Shown here piece after piece: positions 1 through 7,255 of a stretch of 64,000 nt of DNA. Source of the stretch: Chitinophaga sp. Cy-1792 (GTDB taxonomy: Bacteria > Bacteroidota > Bacteroidia > Chitinophagales > Chitinophagaceae); NCBI RefSeq assembly GCF_011752935.1, contig NZ_VWWO01000002.1:1860001-1924000 (forward strand), given 5' to 3'. The first letter of the stretch is position 1; each line of letters opens with the position of its first letter. The notes below the pieces were generated by a model, which did not search any database, had not been told where the DNA came from, and saw only the letters and a program-made list of their open reading frames with translations. A program made the translations under genes and the position numbers.

Positions 1-41
1 AAGAGCATCATTATTTTTAACCATATCAAAATTTGAATGCC

Positions 42-572
42 ATGAAAAAAACAATGACAGGAATGTTCGCATTAGCCGCAATGATCTTAGGTATGACTGC
101 CACCAAAGGTAACGCTACTCCGGTAAAAGCTATTGACAGCATAGCTGTAATCAGTGCTGATTCACTGGCAGGAGCAGATAGCCTGGCAACTTTCTCCGTT
201 GATTCATTAGCCGGCAAAGCCTTCTACAGCGCCGATTCACTCGCAGGTCTGGATACCGCAGCAATGCGTACACACTTCAGCGTTAGACTCGATTCGCTCA
301 AAGGTACTGATTCTCTCCGCGCTGCTGAAGCCGGATCAATCACCGGTAAAATCACTCCGGCAGACGGAGCTACCGAAGTAGAAGCGGTAAATACAGAAGG
401 TAAACTGAAAGCTGCCGTATCACAGGGTACTTTCACCATCCCTGGTGCCAAAGCAGGTAATTATATAATTACCGTAGTAGGAAAACAGCCCTATAAAAGT
501 GCTGTTGTGAAAGATGTAAAAGTTGAAGATGGTAAAGTAACCGATATCGGTGAAATCAAACTCGAACAATAA
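42..572 (+). CDS. Secreted protein with DSLAG repeats and a C-terminal beta-sandwich domain
   Basis: A 176-aa protein. I start at the ATG at 42 rather than an in-frame TTG at 33 because the signal peptide (lysines, then a hydrophobic stretch to about residue 26) begins there. After the signal comes a low-complexity region, about residues 30-95, with a motif like ADSLAG repeated in varied form. The last 80 residues resemble a carboxypeptidase-regulatory or CNA-B type beta-sandwich (it opens GSITGKITPADGA and ends with regular beta-strand patterns). Such domains usually sit in exported Bacteroidota proteins. No catalytic residues are visible. Role unknown; exported location is likely, function is not assigned. 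Confidence 0.75.
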   Translation: MKKTMTGMFALAAMILGMTATKGNATPVKAIDSIAVISADSLAGADSLATFSVDSLAGKAFYSADSLAGLDTAAMRTHFSVRLDSLKGTDSLRAAEAGSITGKITPADGATEVEAVNTEGKLKAAVSQGTFTIPGAKAGNYIITVVGKQPYKSAVVKDVKVEDGKVTDIGEIKLEQ

Positions 573-637
573 TATTTATAATACTAGCAACCAACAACAC
601 ACTCATCCTAACTGAGGACCCTATTGGTTTGATCCAT

Positions 638-673
638 GAGGCTATTCTATTCTTGGAATGGCCTCTTTCTTTT
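638..673 (+). terminator. Probable intrinsic terminator
   Basis: An imperfect hairpin with arms GAGGC-T-ATTC and GAAT-G-GCCTC is followed directly by TTTCTTTT. It sits 66 bases after the stop of the DSLAG-repeat gene and before the next start at 716. Confidence 0.6.
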
Positions 674-715
674 ACTCCAATTTACCGTGTATATTCGCAG
701 CTGTAAATTTTTACA

Positions 716-1045
716 ATGCGCACCATATTACTACTGATCATCTCCAACTCCTTCATGACGTTCGCCTGGTACGGGCACCTCAAACATACCGAAACCGCCC
801 TCTGGAAAGTAATCCTCCTCAGCTGGGGCATCGCCTTCTTTGAATACTGCTTCATGGTACCGGCCAACAGACTTGGCTATATGGAAGGCTGGAGCGGCTT
901 TCAGCTCAAAACCATCCAGGAAGTTATCACCCTTACCATATTCGCGCTCTTCGCAGTATTTTTTCTGAAAGAACCACTCCGCTGGAATTACCTGGTGTCT
1001 TTTACCCTGCTGATAGGCGCGGTATACTTCATGTTCAGGAAATAA
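716..1045 (+). CDS. DMT-family (DUF486) small membrane protein
   Basis: A 109-aa protein made almost wholly of four hydrophobic segments. The pattern with SNSFMTFAWYGHLK near the N-terminus, VPANRLGY in the middle, EVITLTIFALFAVFFLKEPL and a final membrane helix fits the DUF486 branch of the drug/metabolite transporter superfamily. Length is normal for that family. Substrate is unknown; members are usually annotated only as DMT family protein. It stands alone between a terminator and the promoter of the next gene. Confidence 0.85.
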   Translation: MRTILLLIISNSFMTFAWYGHLKHTETALWKVILLSWGIAFFEYCFMVPANRLGYMEGWSGFQLKTIQEVITLTIFALFAVFFLKEPLRWNYLVSFTLLIGAVYFMFRK

Positions 1046-1078
1046 TAACATTATCCTGCACCGTTCAACCTTTTTTGC

Positions 1079-1108
1079 TTGGAGGGCCTCCATTAATTAT
1101 TATTTTTG
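1079..1108 (+). promoter_or_regulatory. Bacteroidota-type promoter (-33 TTG, -7 TATTTTTG)
   Basis: TTG at 1079-1081 and TATTTTTG at 1101-1108 are separated by 19 bases, matching the TTG-N19-TAnnTTTG pattern of the Bacteroidota housekeeping sigma factor. It lies 26 bases before the PIG-L deacetylase ATG. Confidence 0.6.
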
Positions 1109-1134
1109 AAGATCCGTAAATCTCGCAGTCTTAC

Positions 1135-3615
1135 ATGTTTCAAAGAATCTTATCCGCGCTGACGTTACTACTGTTACTGAACAGCGTCCAGGCTTTTTGC
1201 CAGCCTTCTCCTGTCTGGAATGCTGCTGATATCAAACTGCAGCTGAAAAAACTGGACACGCTTGGAAGCGTACTCTATTTTGCCGCTCATCCTGATGATG
1301 AGAACACCCGTTTACTTGGATATCTCGCAAAAGAAAAATTATACCGCACCGGATATCTCTCCCTGACCCGTGGCGACGGCGGACAAAACCTCGTCGGTAA
1401 TGAACAGGGGGAACTGCTGGGCTTAATCCGTACCCAGGAATTGCTGGCAGCCCGCCGCATCGATGGCGCAGAGCAGTTTTTTACCCGTGCGCAGGACTTC
1501 GGCTTCTCCAAGAACCCGGAAGAAACCTTCAGCATCTGGGATTCTGCTAAAATTATCCGTGATGCCGTTTGGGTAATCCGTAAATTTCAGCCTGACGTGA
1601 TCATCTGCCGGTTCCCGGCCGATAGTCGCGCCGGACACGGCCACCACACTGCTTCTGCCATGATCGCAGCCAAAGCATTCGAGCTGGCGGCAGATCCAAC
1701 CTATGCACCGGAACAACTGGCCTATGTAAAACCATGGCAGGCAAAACGCCTCCTCTGGAATACATTCAGCTTTGGCGGAAATAATACCACCTCCGAAGAC
1801 CAGTTCAAGATAGATGTAGGTGTTTACAACCCTTTACTGGGTAAGGGTTTTGGCGAAATTGCCGCCGAAAGCCGCTCCCAGCACAAGAGCCAGGGCTTCG
1901 GCGTAGCAGCTACCCGCGGTTCAGCAATGGAATACTTCCTGACCATCAAAGGCACCAACCCGCAGAAAAGCCTGCTCGATGGAGTAGACCAATCCTGGAA
2001 CCGTATCCCACAGGGCAACGCCATAGGAACACTGGTAGATAAGGCCATCGCTGGCTTTAATATGGAAGATCCATCTGCTTCCGTACCGGCATTATTACAG
2101 ATCCGTAAAGCAATAGCAGCACTGCCGGAAGGGTACTGGAAAACACAGAAACTGAAAGAAACAGAACAGCTGATACTGGCTTGCGCCGGCGTTTGGGCAG
2201 AAGCATACAGCGCCAGCAAAGTGGTGGTTCCGGGACGCCCTATGACCGCAAGTGTTCAGGTGATTAACAGGGGAAATATTCCCGTGACACTCAAAAACAT
2301 TACCCTGCCTGGAAAAGGAGATAATGCTGTCGGACAACAATTACCTTTTAATAATCTATATAACTTAAACACTACCCTGGATGTGCCGGCTAATACGCCG
2401 GTGTCACAGCCTTACTGGCTGATAGGCGCTCATCCACTGGGTACCTATAATATCGAAAATCCGTTGCTGGTAGGCAATCCTGAAAATATACCTGCATTAC
2501 AGGCTACCATTGAGCTGCAATTGGGCGGACAGGATTTTACCATCCAACGGGCATTACAATATAAATTTACCGACCCTGTAAAAGGGGAATTATACGAACC
2601 ACTTGTTATCGCACCGCCGGTAGTGGGAAACCTCACCAACCAGGTATTCATCTTCACAGATAATAAACCACAGGACGTAGTCGTAAAAATGCAGGCAATG
2701 GCCGATCATGTTGATGGTGAACTTTCACTGAAACTGCCTTTCGGCTTTGCATCTATACCCGAATCAAGGGCCTATAATTTTGACAAGGCCAATGATGAGC
2801 AGGAGTTTCATTTTTCCGTTAAACCAATCGCATCCAATATCAATAGCCGCGCAGATACCTTTGGTATAGCCATGACCTGCGCCGGCAAAGTATATACTGA
2901 TGGTATCCAACGTATCAACTACGACCACATTCCGGCCATTACCCTGTTTCCACCTGCACAGGCAAGACTGGTAACAGTTTCGCTGAAACATAACGGTAAT
3001 AACCTGGGGTATATCCCGGGTGCTGGTGACATGGTAGCCGCTTCACTTCGTCAGGTGGGCTACAAAGTGACAGAACTGACTGAAAAGGATATTATGTCCG
3101 GCGACCTTTCTAAATATGATGCCATCATTGCAGGTGTGCGTGCCTATAATACCAATCCTCGTATGAAGTTCTGGCAGCCACGCCTGATGGAATATGTAAA
3201 AGAAGGTGGTACTTACCTGGTACAATACAACGTAAATTCGCCGCTGGTAATGAACGACCTGGGGCCGTATCCATTTGCACTTTCCCGCGACAGGGTTACA
3301 GATGAAACGGCAACAGTAGATTTCCTGCATCCGAAAGACTCCGTATTGCTTTATCCAAACGTTATTCAACCTTCGGATTTCAATGGCTGGGTACAGGAGC
3401 TGGGACTTTATTATACCTCCAATGCAAGTAATGCATATACTAAATTATTCGCCATGCACGATAAAGGAGAGCCAGCATTAGATGGTTCTACACTTGTTGC
3501 AAAATATGGTGAAGGACGATATGTATATACATCCTTGTCATTCTTCAGACAGCTGCCGGCAGGGGTGCCAGGTGCTTACAGGCTGTTTGTAAATCTGATA
3601 TCAGTAAAAAAGTGA
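1135..3615 (+). CDS. PIG-L/LmbE family deacetylase with C-terminal GATase-like domain
   Basis: An 826-aa exported protein (signal peptide to about residue 22). Residues about 45-270 form a PIG-L (LmbE-like) zinc-dependent N-deacetylase: the metal motif AHPDDEN near residue 55 and the second histidine motif HGHHTAS near residue 170 are both present. Family members remove acetyl groups from GlcNAc conjugates. The middle looks like beta-sandwich domains, and the last 200 residues (from about GYIPGAGDMVAASL) resemble a class I glutaminase-like/ThuA-like fold of unknown role. Its own promoter precedes it, and two small membrane proteins plus a sodium symporter follow closely, suggesting processing and uptake of an amino-sugar compound (inference). 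Confidence 0.87.
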   Translation: MFQRILSALTLLLLLNSVQAFCQPSPVWNAADIKLQLKKLDTLGSVLYFAAHPDDENTRLLGYLAKEKLYRTGYLSLTRGDGGQNLVGNEQGELLGLIRTQELLAARRIDGAEQFFTRAQDFGFSKNPEETFSIWDSAKIIRDAVWVIRKFQPDVIICRFPADSRAGHGHHTASAMIAAKAFELAADPTYAPEQLAYVKPWQAKRLLWNTFSFGGNNTTSEDQFKIDVGVYNPLLGKGFGEIAAESRSQHKSQGFGVAATRGSAMEYFLTIKGTNPQKSLLDGVDQSWNRIPQGNAIGTLVDKAIAGFNMEDPSASVPALLQIRKAIAALPEGYWKTQKLKETEQLILACAGVWAEAYSASKVVVPGRPMTASVQVINRGNIPVTLKNITLPGKGDNAVGQQLPFNNLYNLNTTLDVPANTPVSQPYWLIGAHPLGTYNIENPLLVGNPENIPALQATIELQLGGQDFTIQRALQYKFTDPVKGELYEPLVIAPPVVGNLTNQVFIFTDNKPQDVVVKMQAMADHVDGELSLKLPFGFASIPESRAYNFDKANDEQEFHFSVKPIASNINSRADTFGIAMTCAGKVYTDGIQRINYDHIPAITLFPPAQARLVTVSLKHNGNNLGYIPGAGDMVAASLRQVGYKVTELTEKDIMSGDLSKYDAIIAGVRAYNTNPRMKFWQPRLMEYVKEGGTYLVQYNVNSPLVMNDLGPYPFALSRDRVTDETATVDFLHPKDSVLLYPNVIQPSDFNGWVQELGLYYTSNASNAYTKLFAMHDKGEPALDGSTLVAKYGEGRYVYTSLSFFRQLPAGVPGAYRLFVNLISVKK

Positions 3616-3625
3616 TCGCAGGATT

Positions 3626-3805
3626 ATGAGTAAGGATAAAAATGTAAAACAGAACAGACCCAGGTTGCGCATTGCCGCCATCCTGTGTATTGTACTGGGA
3701 ATTGTGATCGGACTGGAAATAAAACGGGTGCATATCGGCTTGCTGATAGGCGTTGGCCTGGGGCTGCTGACTGGCAGTATGTGGAGTAAAAGCACCCACG
3801 ACTGA
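3626..3805 (+). CDS. Small two-helix membrane protein
   Basis: A 59-aa open frame (MSKDKNVKQNRPRLRIAAIL start) beginning 10 bases after the deacetylase stop. A basic N-terminus is followed by a hydrophobic helix, the short loop EIKRVHIG, and a second hydrophobic glycine-rich helix ending TGSMWSK. I do not recognise a named family. The short spacing, the coding look of the frame and the position between the deacetylase and a second small membrane protein support it as a real gene of the same operon. Confidence 0.65.
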   Translation: MSKDKNVKQNRPRLRIAAILCIVLGIVIGLEIKRVHIGLLIGVGLGLLTGSMWSKSTHD

Positions 3806-3859
3806 TCAGCAGCCATAAGTACGTTTAATATATTTAAGGACCTGTAATTCTACCTTTCC

Positions 3860-3988
3860 ATGTCAAAAAATATGGAGGAAGAGAAGCCGCCGTTGTTCCC
3901 GTCGTGGAACTACTGGTATGCATTGGTAATAGGCTGGCTAGCCTTACTGATCGTGCTTTTCTATGTATTCACCAAAACATTTTCATGA
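3860..3988 (+). CDS. 42-aa single-TM protein, overlapping the symporter start
   Basis: A 42-aa frame: an acidic N-terminus (MSKNMEEEKPPLFPSWNYWY) then one hydrophobic helix and a short tail. Its stop overlaps the ATG of the symporter (ATGA at 3985-3988), so the two are probably translationally coupled. Several solute:sodium symporters have a tiny membrane partner directly upstream (YhdT with PanF, YjcH with ActP), and this gene has the same arrangement. It does not obviously belong to either of those two families; the partner role is an inference from position. Confidence 0.65.
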   Translation: MSKNMEEEKPPLFPSWNYWYALVIGWLALLIVLFYVFTKTFS

Positions 3989-5691
3989 GTTCATTAGACT
4001 GGATAGTACTGGTTGCTACGCTAACCATTATTGTTGTGTATGGTATCTGGAAGAGCCGTGGCAAGCAAAACATGGAAAGTTATTTCCTTGGCAATCAGTC
4101 TATGCCTTGGTATATCGTATTGCTTTCTATTATAGGCACGCAGGCAAGTGCCATTACATTTATTTCCGCACCTGGCCAGGCATATACGGACGGGATGCGT
4201 TTTGTGCAGTATTATTTTGGATTGCCGCTGGCCATGGTGGTACTTTGTATCACCTTTGTACCCATCTTTCACCGGTTGAAAGTATACACGGCCTATGAGT
4301 TCCTGGAGCAGCGTTTTGATCTGAAAACACGTACACTGACAGCTTCCCTGTTTCTTATTCAGCGCGGGTTATCTACCGGTATCAGTATCTGTGCCCCCAG
4401 TATTATATTATCTTCTTTGTTAGGGTGGAACCTTTACTGGACCAATCTGATCATGGGAGGCTTGCTGATTATCTATACAGTGGCAGGGGGGACCCGGGCG
4501 GTAAGTTATACCCAGACACTGCAACTGGCAGTAATTTTCGCAGGAATGTTCCTGGCAGGCTGGATGGTGATACACCTGCTGCCGCCAGATATAGGTTTTA
4601 AACAGGCCTTACAGGTTTCCGGGAAGATGAACAAGCTGAATGTGATTGTTACGAAGTTTGACTGGAATGATAAGTATAATATCTGGAGTGGTTTGATAGG
4701 CGGGTTTTTTCTGGCGCTGTCCTACTTCGGAACAGACCAATCGCAGGTAGGCCGCTATCTTACTGCCAAATCAGTGAAGGAAAGCCGTTTAGGCCTGCTG
4801 ATGAACGGTTTGGTAAAGATACCCATGCAGTTTCTCATACTGATGATTGGCGCGCTGGTATTCGTATTTTACCTGTATTTCAGGGCACCGTTATTTTTTA
4901 ACGAGGCACAACTGGCACGGGTACACGAAACGGCGCAAGGTCCGGCGTTACGCAGACTGGAAGGGAAATTCGAAGAACTGAGCACCGTAAAACAGCAACA
5001 GGTAAAGACGCTTGCAGCTGCGCTGGAGAAAGGAGAGGAGACTTCCATAGCTTCAGCGCAACACGCTTTGCAGGCAACGGAAGACCAGGCGCAAAGTGTA
5101 CGCTCAGAGGCTGTCATGCTGATAAAAAATGCTGACCCTGGCGGCGATGCCAATGATACCAACTACATCTTCCTTCATTTCGTGGTAAATAGTTTACCGA
5201 AAGGCCTTGTAGGTCTGCTGATAGCCATTATTTTCCTGGCTGCCTGGGGAAGTATTGCTGCCGCACTGAATTCGCTGGCCTCTACAACAATTATCGATGT
5301 CTATAAACGACTGTATAAATCAGAAGAATCTCCGGAGAAATACCTGCGCATGTCGCGGGTATGGACGCTCATCTGGGGCCTGTTCTGTATTGCGGTTGCT
5401 CAGTTTGCCAGTGGCCTCGGCAGCCTGATCGAAGTGGTGAATATTCTTGGTTCCTGGTTTTACGGTGTCACACTGGGCATCTTCCTGGTGGCGTTTTACA
5501 TGAAGCGCATCGGTGGTACCGCTACTTTCTATTCTGCAATCATCTCCCAGGTAATTGTATTGGTATTGTTCTGGATGGAAAAAGTAAGTTTCCTCTGGTT
5601 AAATGCTATCGGTTGCATGCTGGTGCTGGTTATTGCATTGGTAATACAGTCCTTTATTCCGGCTAAAAATGAGCATATTTTGAATAGTTAG
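3985..5691 (+). CDS. Sodium:solute symporter (SSS family)
   Basis: A 568-aa multi-helix transporter. I start at the ATG at 3985 (MSSLDWIVLVATL) because it overlaps the preceding stop and begins just ahead of the first helix; a longer in-frame start at 3904 would lie inside the upstream gene. Family features include SYFLGNQSMPWYIVLLSIIGTQ near residues 35-56, GGTRAVSYTQTLQ near 172, and the ALSYFGTDQSQVGRYLTAKS region near 250. A hydrophilic, probably helical insert of about 90 residues (encoded about 4876-5160) interrupts the membrane core. Substrate unknown; the PIG-L enzyme upstream hints at a sugar derivative. Confidence 0.88.
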   Translation: MSSLDWIVLVATLTIIVVYGIWKSRGKQNMESYFLGNQSMPWYIVLLSIIGTQASAITFISAPGQAYTDGMRFVQYYFGLPLAMVVLCITFVPIFHRLKVYTAYEFLEQRFDLKTRTLTASLFLIQRGLSTGISICAPSIILSSLLGWNLYWTNLIMGGLLIIYTVAGGTRAVSYTQTLQLAVIFAGMFLAGWMVIHLLPPDIGFKQALQVSGKMNKLNVIVTKFDWNDKYNIWSGLIGGFFLALSYFGTDQSQVGRYLTAKSVKESRLGLLMNGLVKIPMQFLILMIGALVFVFYLYFRAPLFFNEAQLARVHETAQGPALRRLEGKFEELSTVKQQQVKTLAAALEKGEETSIASAQHALQATEDQAQSVRSEAVMLIKNADPGGDANDTNYIFLHFVVNSLPKGLVGLLIAIIFLAAWGSIAAALNSLASTTIIDVYKRLYKSEESPEKYLRMSRVWTLIWGLFCIAVAQFASGLGSLIEVVNILGSWFYGVTLGIFLVAFYMKRIGGTATFYSAIISQVIVLVLFWMEKVSFLWLNAIGCMLVLVIALVIQSFIPAKNEHILNS

Positions 5692-5782
5692 GTTTCCTTA
5701 TTTTGTTTTTTGGGGAGATAAAAATATCTTATCTGACAGGTGAACTATTGGGCGATCAGTATTGTTCCTTGTCTTATCATTT

Positions 5783-5820
5783 ATTTACTCAAATTAACCG
5801 AACCCTAAAACTTCATCAAA
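5783..5820 (+). promoter_or_regulatory. Conserved leader, copy 1
   Basis: The 38 bases before the ATG begin ATTTACTCAAATTAACCG and continue AACCCTAAAA, then end CATCAAA. Near-identical leaders precede the two paralogues downstream, at the same distance from the start codon. Similarity stops abruptly upstream. It could be a 5' UTR element or part of a promoter; it does not match the usual TAnnTTTG box. Confidence 0.6.
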
Positions 5821-6189
5821 ATGGCCAATCAAATTGTCATCATCAAGAGTGATGGAACCTCCACGCAACCGATGAATCAGGCACAAGCTGAAAGCTACCT
5901 TGGCAACCTCATTACTGCTGATCGCATCGCCAATTTAAAACAATCGCTGAACGACGTAACTGGTGGGAAAGGAAAACCTACCGGCAGCTACCGGTTTAAT
6001 AACTTTCCCGTGCTACATGCCTCCTCTGGTGTGATTGGCGTAAAAAGTGTGTCACTGTTTTTTTATGACAATGGTGGTAATCACCACATCTTCGCCATGG
6101 GAGAGCATGTTGCTGCCTCTTCCTACAAAATGACCGACTATGGTCAGCCTACAGGTGACTTCAAAAAGAATGCAACTATTACCATTTAA
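5821..6189 (+). CDS. Small soluble protein, paralogue 1 of 3, unrecognised family
   Basis: A 122-aa protein with no signal peptide and no membrane helix. It shares with the next two genes a pattern NLxQSL...KGKxT..Y, then PVLHASSG near residue 66, a strand SVSLFFY, the motif FAMGEH near residue 92, and a closing GQxTGxFK. Predicted alternation of strands suggests a compact alpha/beta fold. I do not recognise the family and no catalytic residues stand out, although H and E in MGEH and the serines of HASSG are conserved in all three copies. Three tandem copies point to dosage or diversification. Confidence 0.8.
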   Translation: MANQIVIIKSDGTSTQPMNQAQAESYLGNLITADRIANLKQSLNDVTGGKGKPTGSYRFNNFPVLHASSGVIGVKSVSLFFYDNGGNHHIFAMGEHVAASSYKMTDYGQPTGDFKKNATITI

Positions 6190-6211
6190 GGTAAGTTACT
6201 TACTAACCCTG

Positions 6212-6251
6212 ATTTACTCAAATTAACCGTACCCCTTAAAATTTAATCACC
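6212..6251 (+). promoter_or_regulatory. Conserved leader, copy 2
   Basis: ATTTACTCAAATTAACCG followed by TACCCCTTAAAA and an A/T/C-rich run to the ATG at 6252. It differs from copies 1 and 3 at only a few positions over about 40 bases, much closer than the proteins are to each other. Confidence 0.6.
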
Positions 6252-6647
6252 ATGGCAGACATGTTCATTCTTATTAAGAACGACAACCAGTACAGCGCCC
6301 CAATGGACCAGATGGCTATGCAGACAGAACTGCGAAAATATATTGACAAGGAAAGCTATCCTAATTTAAGTCAGTCGTTGAATGATGTGGCAGATGGAAA
6401 AGGAAAAGCCACGCAACCTTATACCTACCCGGACGGGACCGTAAATATGCCTGTTCTTCATGCTTCATCAGGTAAAATTGGCGCCGACGCCAGCATTTCC
6501 CTGTTCTGGTATGATAAGGCAAGAGGTAAGGACAAGGATCATTATATTATAGCGATGGGAGAGCATACCACTAATACTACCTATAAGCTGGTTCATTATG
6601 GTCAGTCAACAGGACAATTCAAACTAGGCGCAAAGATTTCGATTTAA
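6252..6647 (+). CDS. Small soluble protein, paralogue 2 of 3, unrecognised family
   Basis: A 131-aa protein (MADMFILIKNDNQYSAPMDQ start), clearly homologous along its whole length to the genes on either side. Compared with paralogue 1 it has small insertions, one before MPVLHASSG and one after SLFWYDK. The motifs HASSG, LFWY, IAMGEH and HYGQSTGQFK are kept. No export signal. It starts 62 bases after the stop of paralogue 1, and a pair of hairpins separates it from paralogue 3, so each copy may have its own transcript end. Function unknown. Confidence 0.8.
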   Translation: MADMFILIKNDNQYSAPMDQMAMQTELRKYIDKESYPNLSQSLNDVADGKGKATQPYTYPDGTVNMPVLHASSGKIGADASISLFWYDKARGKDKDHYIIAMGEHTTNTTYKLVHYGQSTGQFKLGAKISI

Positions 6648-6670
6648 TTGTCATCATTGCAATAAAAGTA

Positions 6671-6745
6671 GCAGGTTGTTTCCTGATGAATCAGGGACCT
6701 GCCGTTTAAAATGAGGTAGCCAATGCATTCGCATTGGCTACCTCA
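6671..6745. terminator. Two tandem hairpins between paralogues 2 and 3
   Basis: The first hairpin (6671-6702) has arms GCAGGT/ACCTGC with an inner TCCTGA/TCAGGG stem. The second (6712-6745) is a perfect 15-bp stem, TGAGGTAGCCAATGC, closed by the four-base loop ATTC. Neither is followed by a long T run, so termination is likely but not certain; they could also protect the upstream mRNA end. Confidence 0.5.
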
Positions 6746-6748
6746 CTT

Positions 6749-6788
6749 ATTTACTCAATTAACCGTACCCCTTAAAAATACAATCAAA
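6749..6788 (+). promoter_or_regulatory. Conserved leader, copy 3
   Basis: ATTTACTCAATTAACCGTA followed by CCCCTTAAAA and ending CAATCAAA just before the ATG at 6789. One base shorter than copy 2 in the ACTCAAATT segment. It starts four bases after the 15-bp hairpin, so nothing upstream of the leader is shared with the other copies. Confidence 0.6.
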
Positions 6789-7199
6789 ATGGCAGACACG
6801 TTTATTCTTATTAGTAACAACGACCATTATGGTCAACGAATGACACGAAATCAAATGCAGACAAAACTGCAACCGGAGGTTGGTCCTAACAACCATTCCA
6901 ATTTAAGTAAGGCACTAACTGCCATTGAGGATCGAAAAGGAAAAGCCACTAAACCTTATACCTTCCCGGAGGGCAATCTACAAATGCCTGTTCTTCACGC
7001 TTCTTCCGGCAAAAATTCGGGTAATGCCAGTATTACCCTGTTCTGGTACGAAAAGGTAATAGGTAAGGACAGAGAGATCTATATTATAGCCGTAGGAGAA
7101 CATAAGGACGCTGTTACTTATGAACTATCGTTTCATGGCCAGAGTTATGGAGATTTCAAGGAAGGGAAAAAGATCTCCCTTAAAAAATCATTAGTTTAA
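6789..7199 (+). CDS. Small soluble protein, paralogue 3 of 3, unrecognised family
   Basis: A 136-aa protein. I start at the ATG at 6789 (MADTFILISNNDHYGQRM) because this aligns with the starts of the other two copies and sits at the same distance from the shared leader; an upstream in-frame ATG at 6723 falls inside the hairpin. It keeps MPVLHASSG, LFWYEK, IAVGEH and HGQSYGDFK and ends with a short basic tail (KKISLKKSLV) missing in the others. No signal peptide or membrane segment. Function unknown. Confidence 0.8.
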   Translation: MADTFILISNNDHYGQRMTRNQMQTKLQPEVGPNNHSNLSKALTAIEDRKGKATKPYTFPEGNLQMPVLHASSGKNSGNASITLFWYEKVIGKDREIYIIAVGEHKDAVTYELSFHGQSYGDFKEGKKISLKKSLV

Positions 7200-7238
7200 A
7201 AAAAGAGGGACCAGGCATCAGCGCTGGTCCCTCTTTTT
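7200..7238. terminator. Bidirectional intrinsic terminator
   Basis: Arms GAGGGACCAG (7205-7214) and CTGGTCCCTC (7224-7233) are flanked by A5 on the left and T5 on the right, so the hairpin can end transcription from paralogue 3 (+) and from the convergent DUF2911 gene (-). Confidence 0.85.
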
Positions 7239-7255
7239 GTTATAACTGGTGTCGT

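Noticed and set aside
3904..3984. Longer N-terminus of the sodium symporter
   Set aside because: The extra 27 residues overlap the 42-aa gene in another frame and do not look like a symporter N-terminus; the ATG at 3985 overlaps the upstream stop in the ATGA pattern.
5821..7199. Tandem paralogues as a toxin/immunity array
   Set aside because: No signal peptide, no secretion or toxin neighbour and all three copies are alike in length and motifs, so there is no division into toxin and partner.
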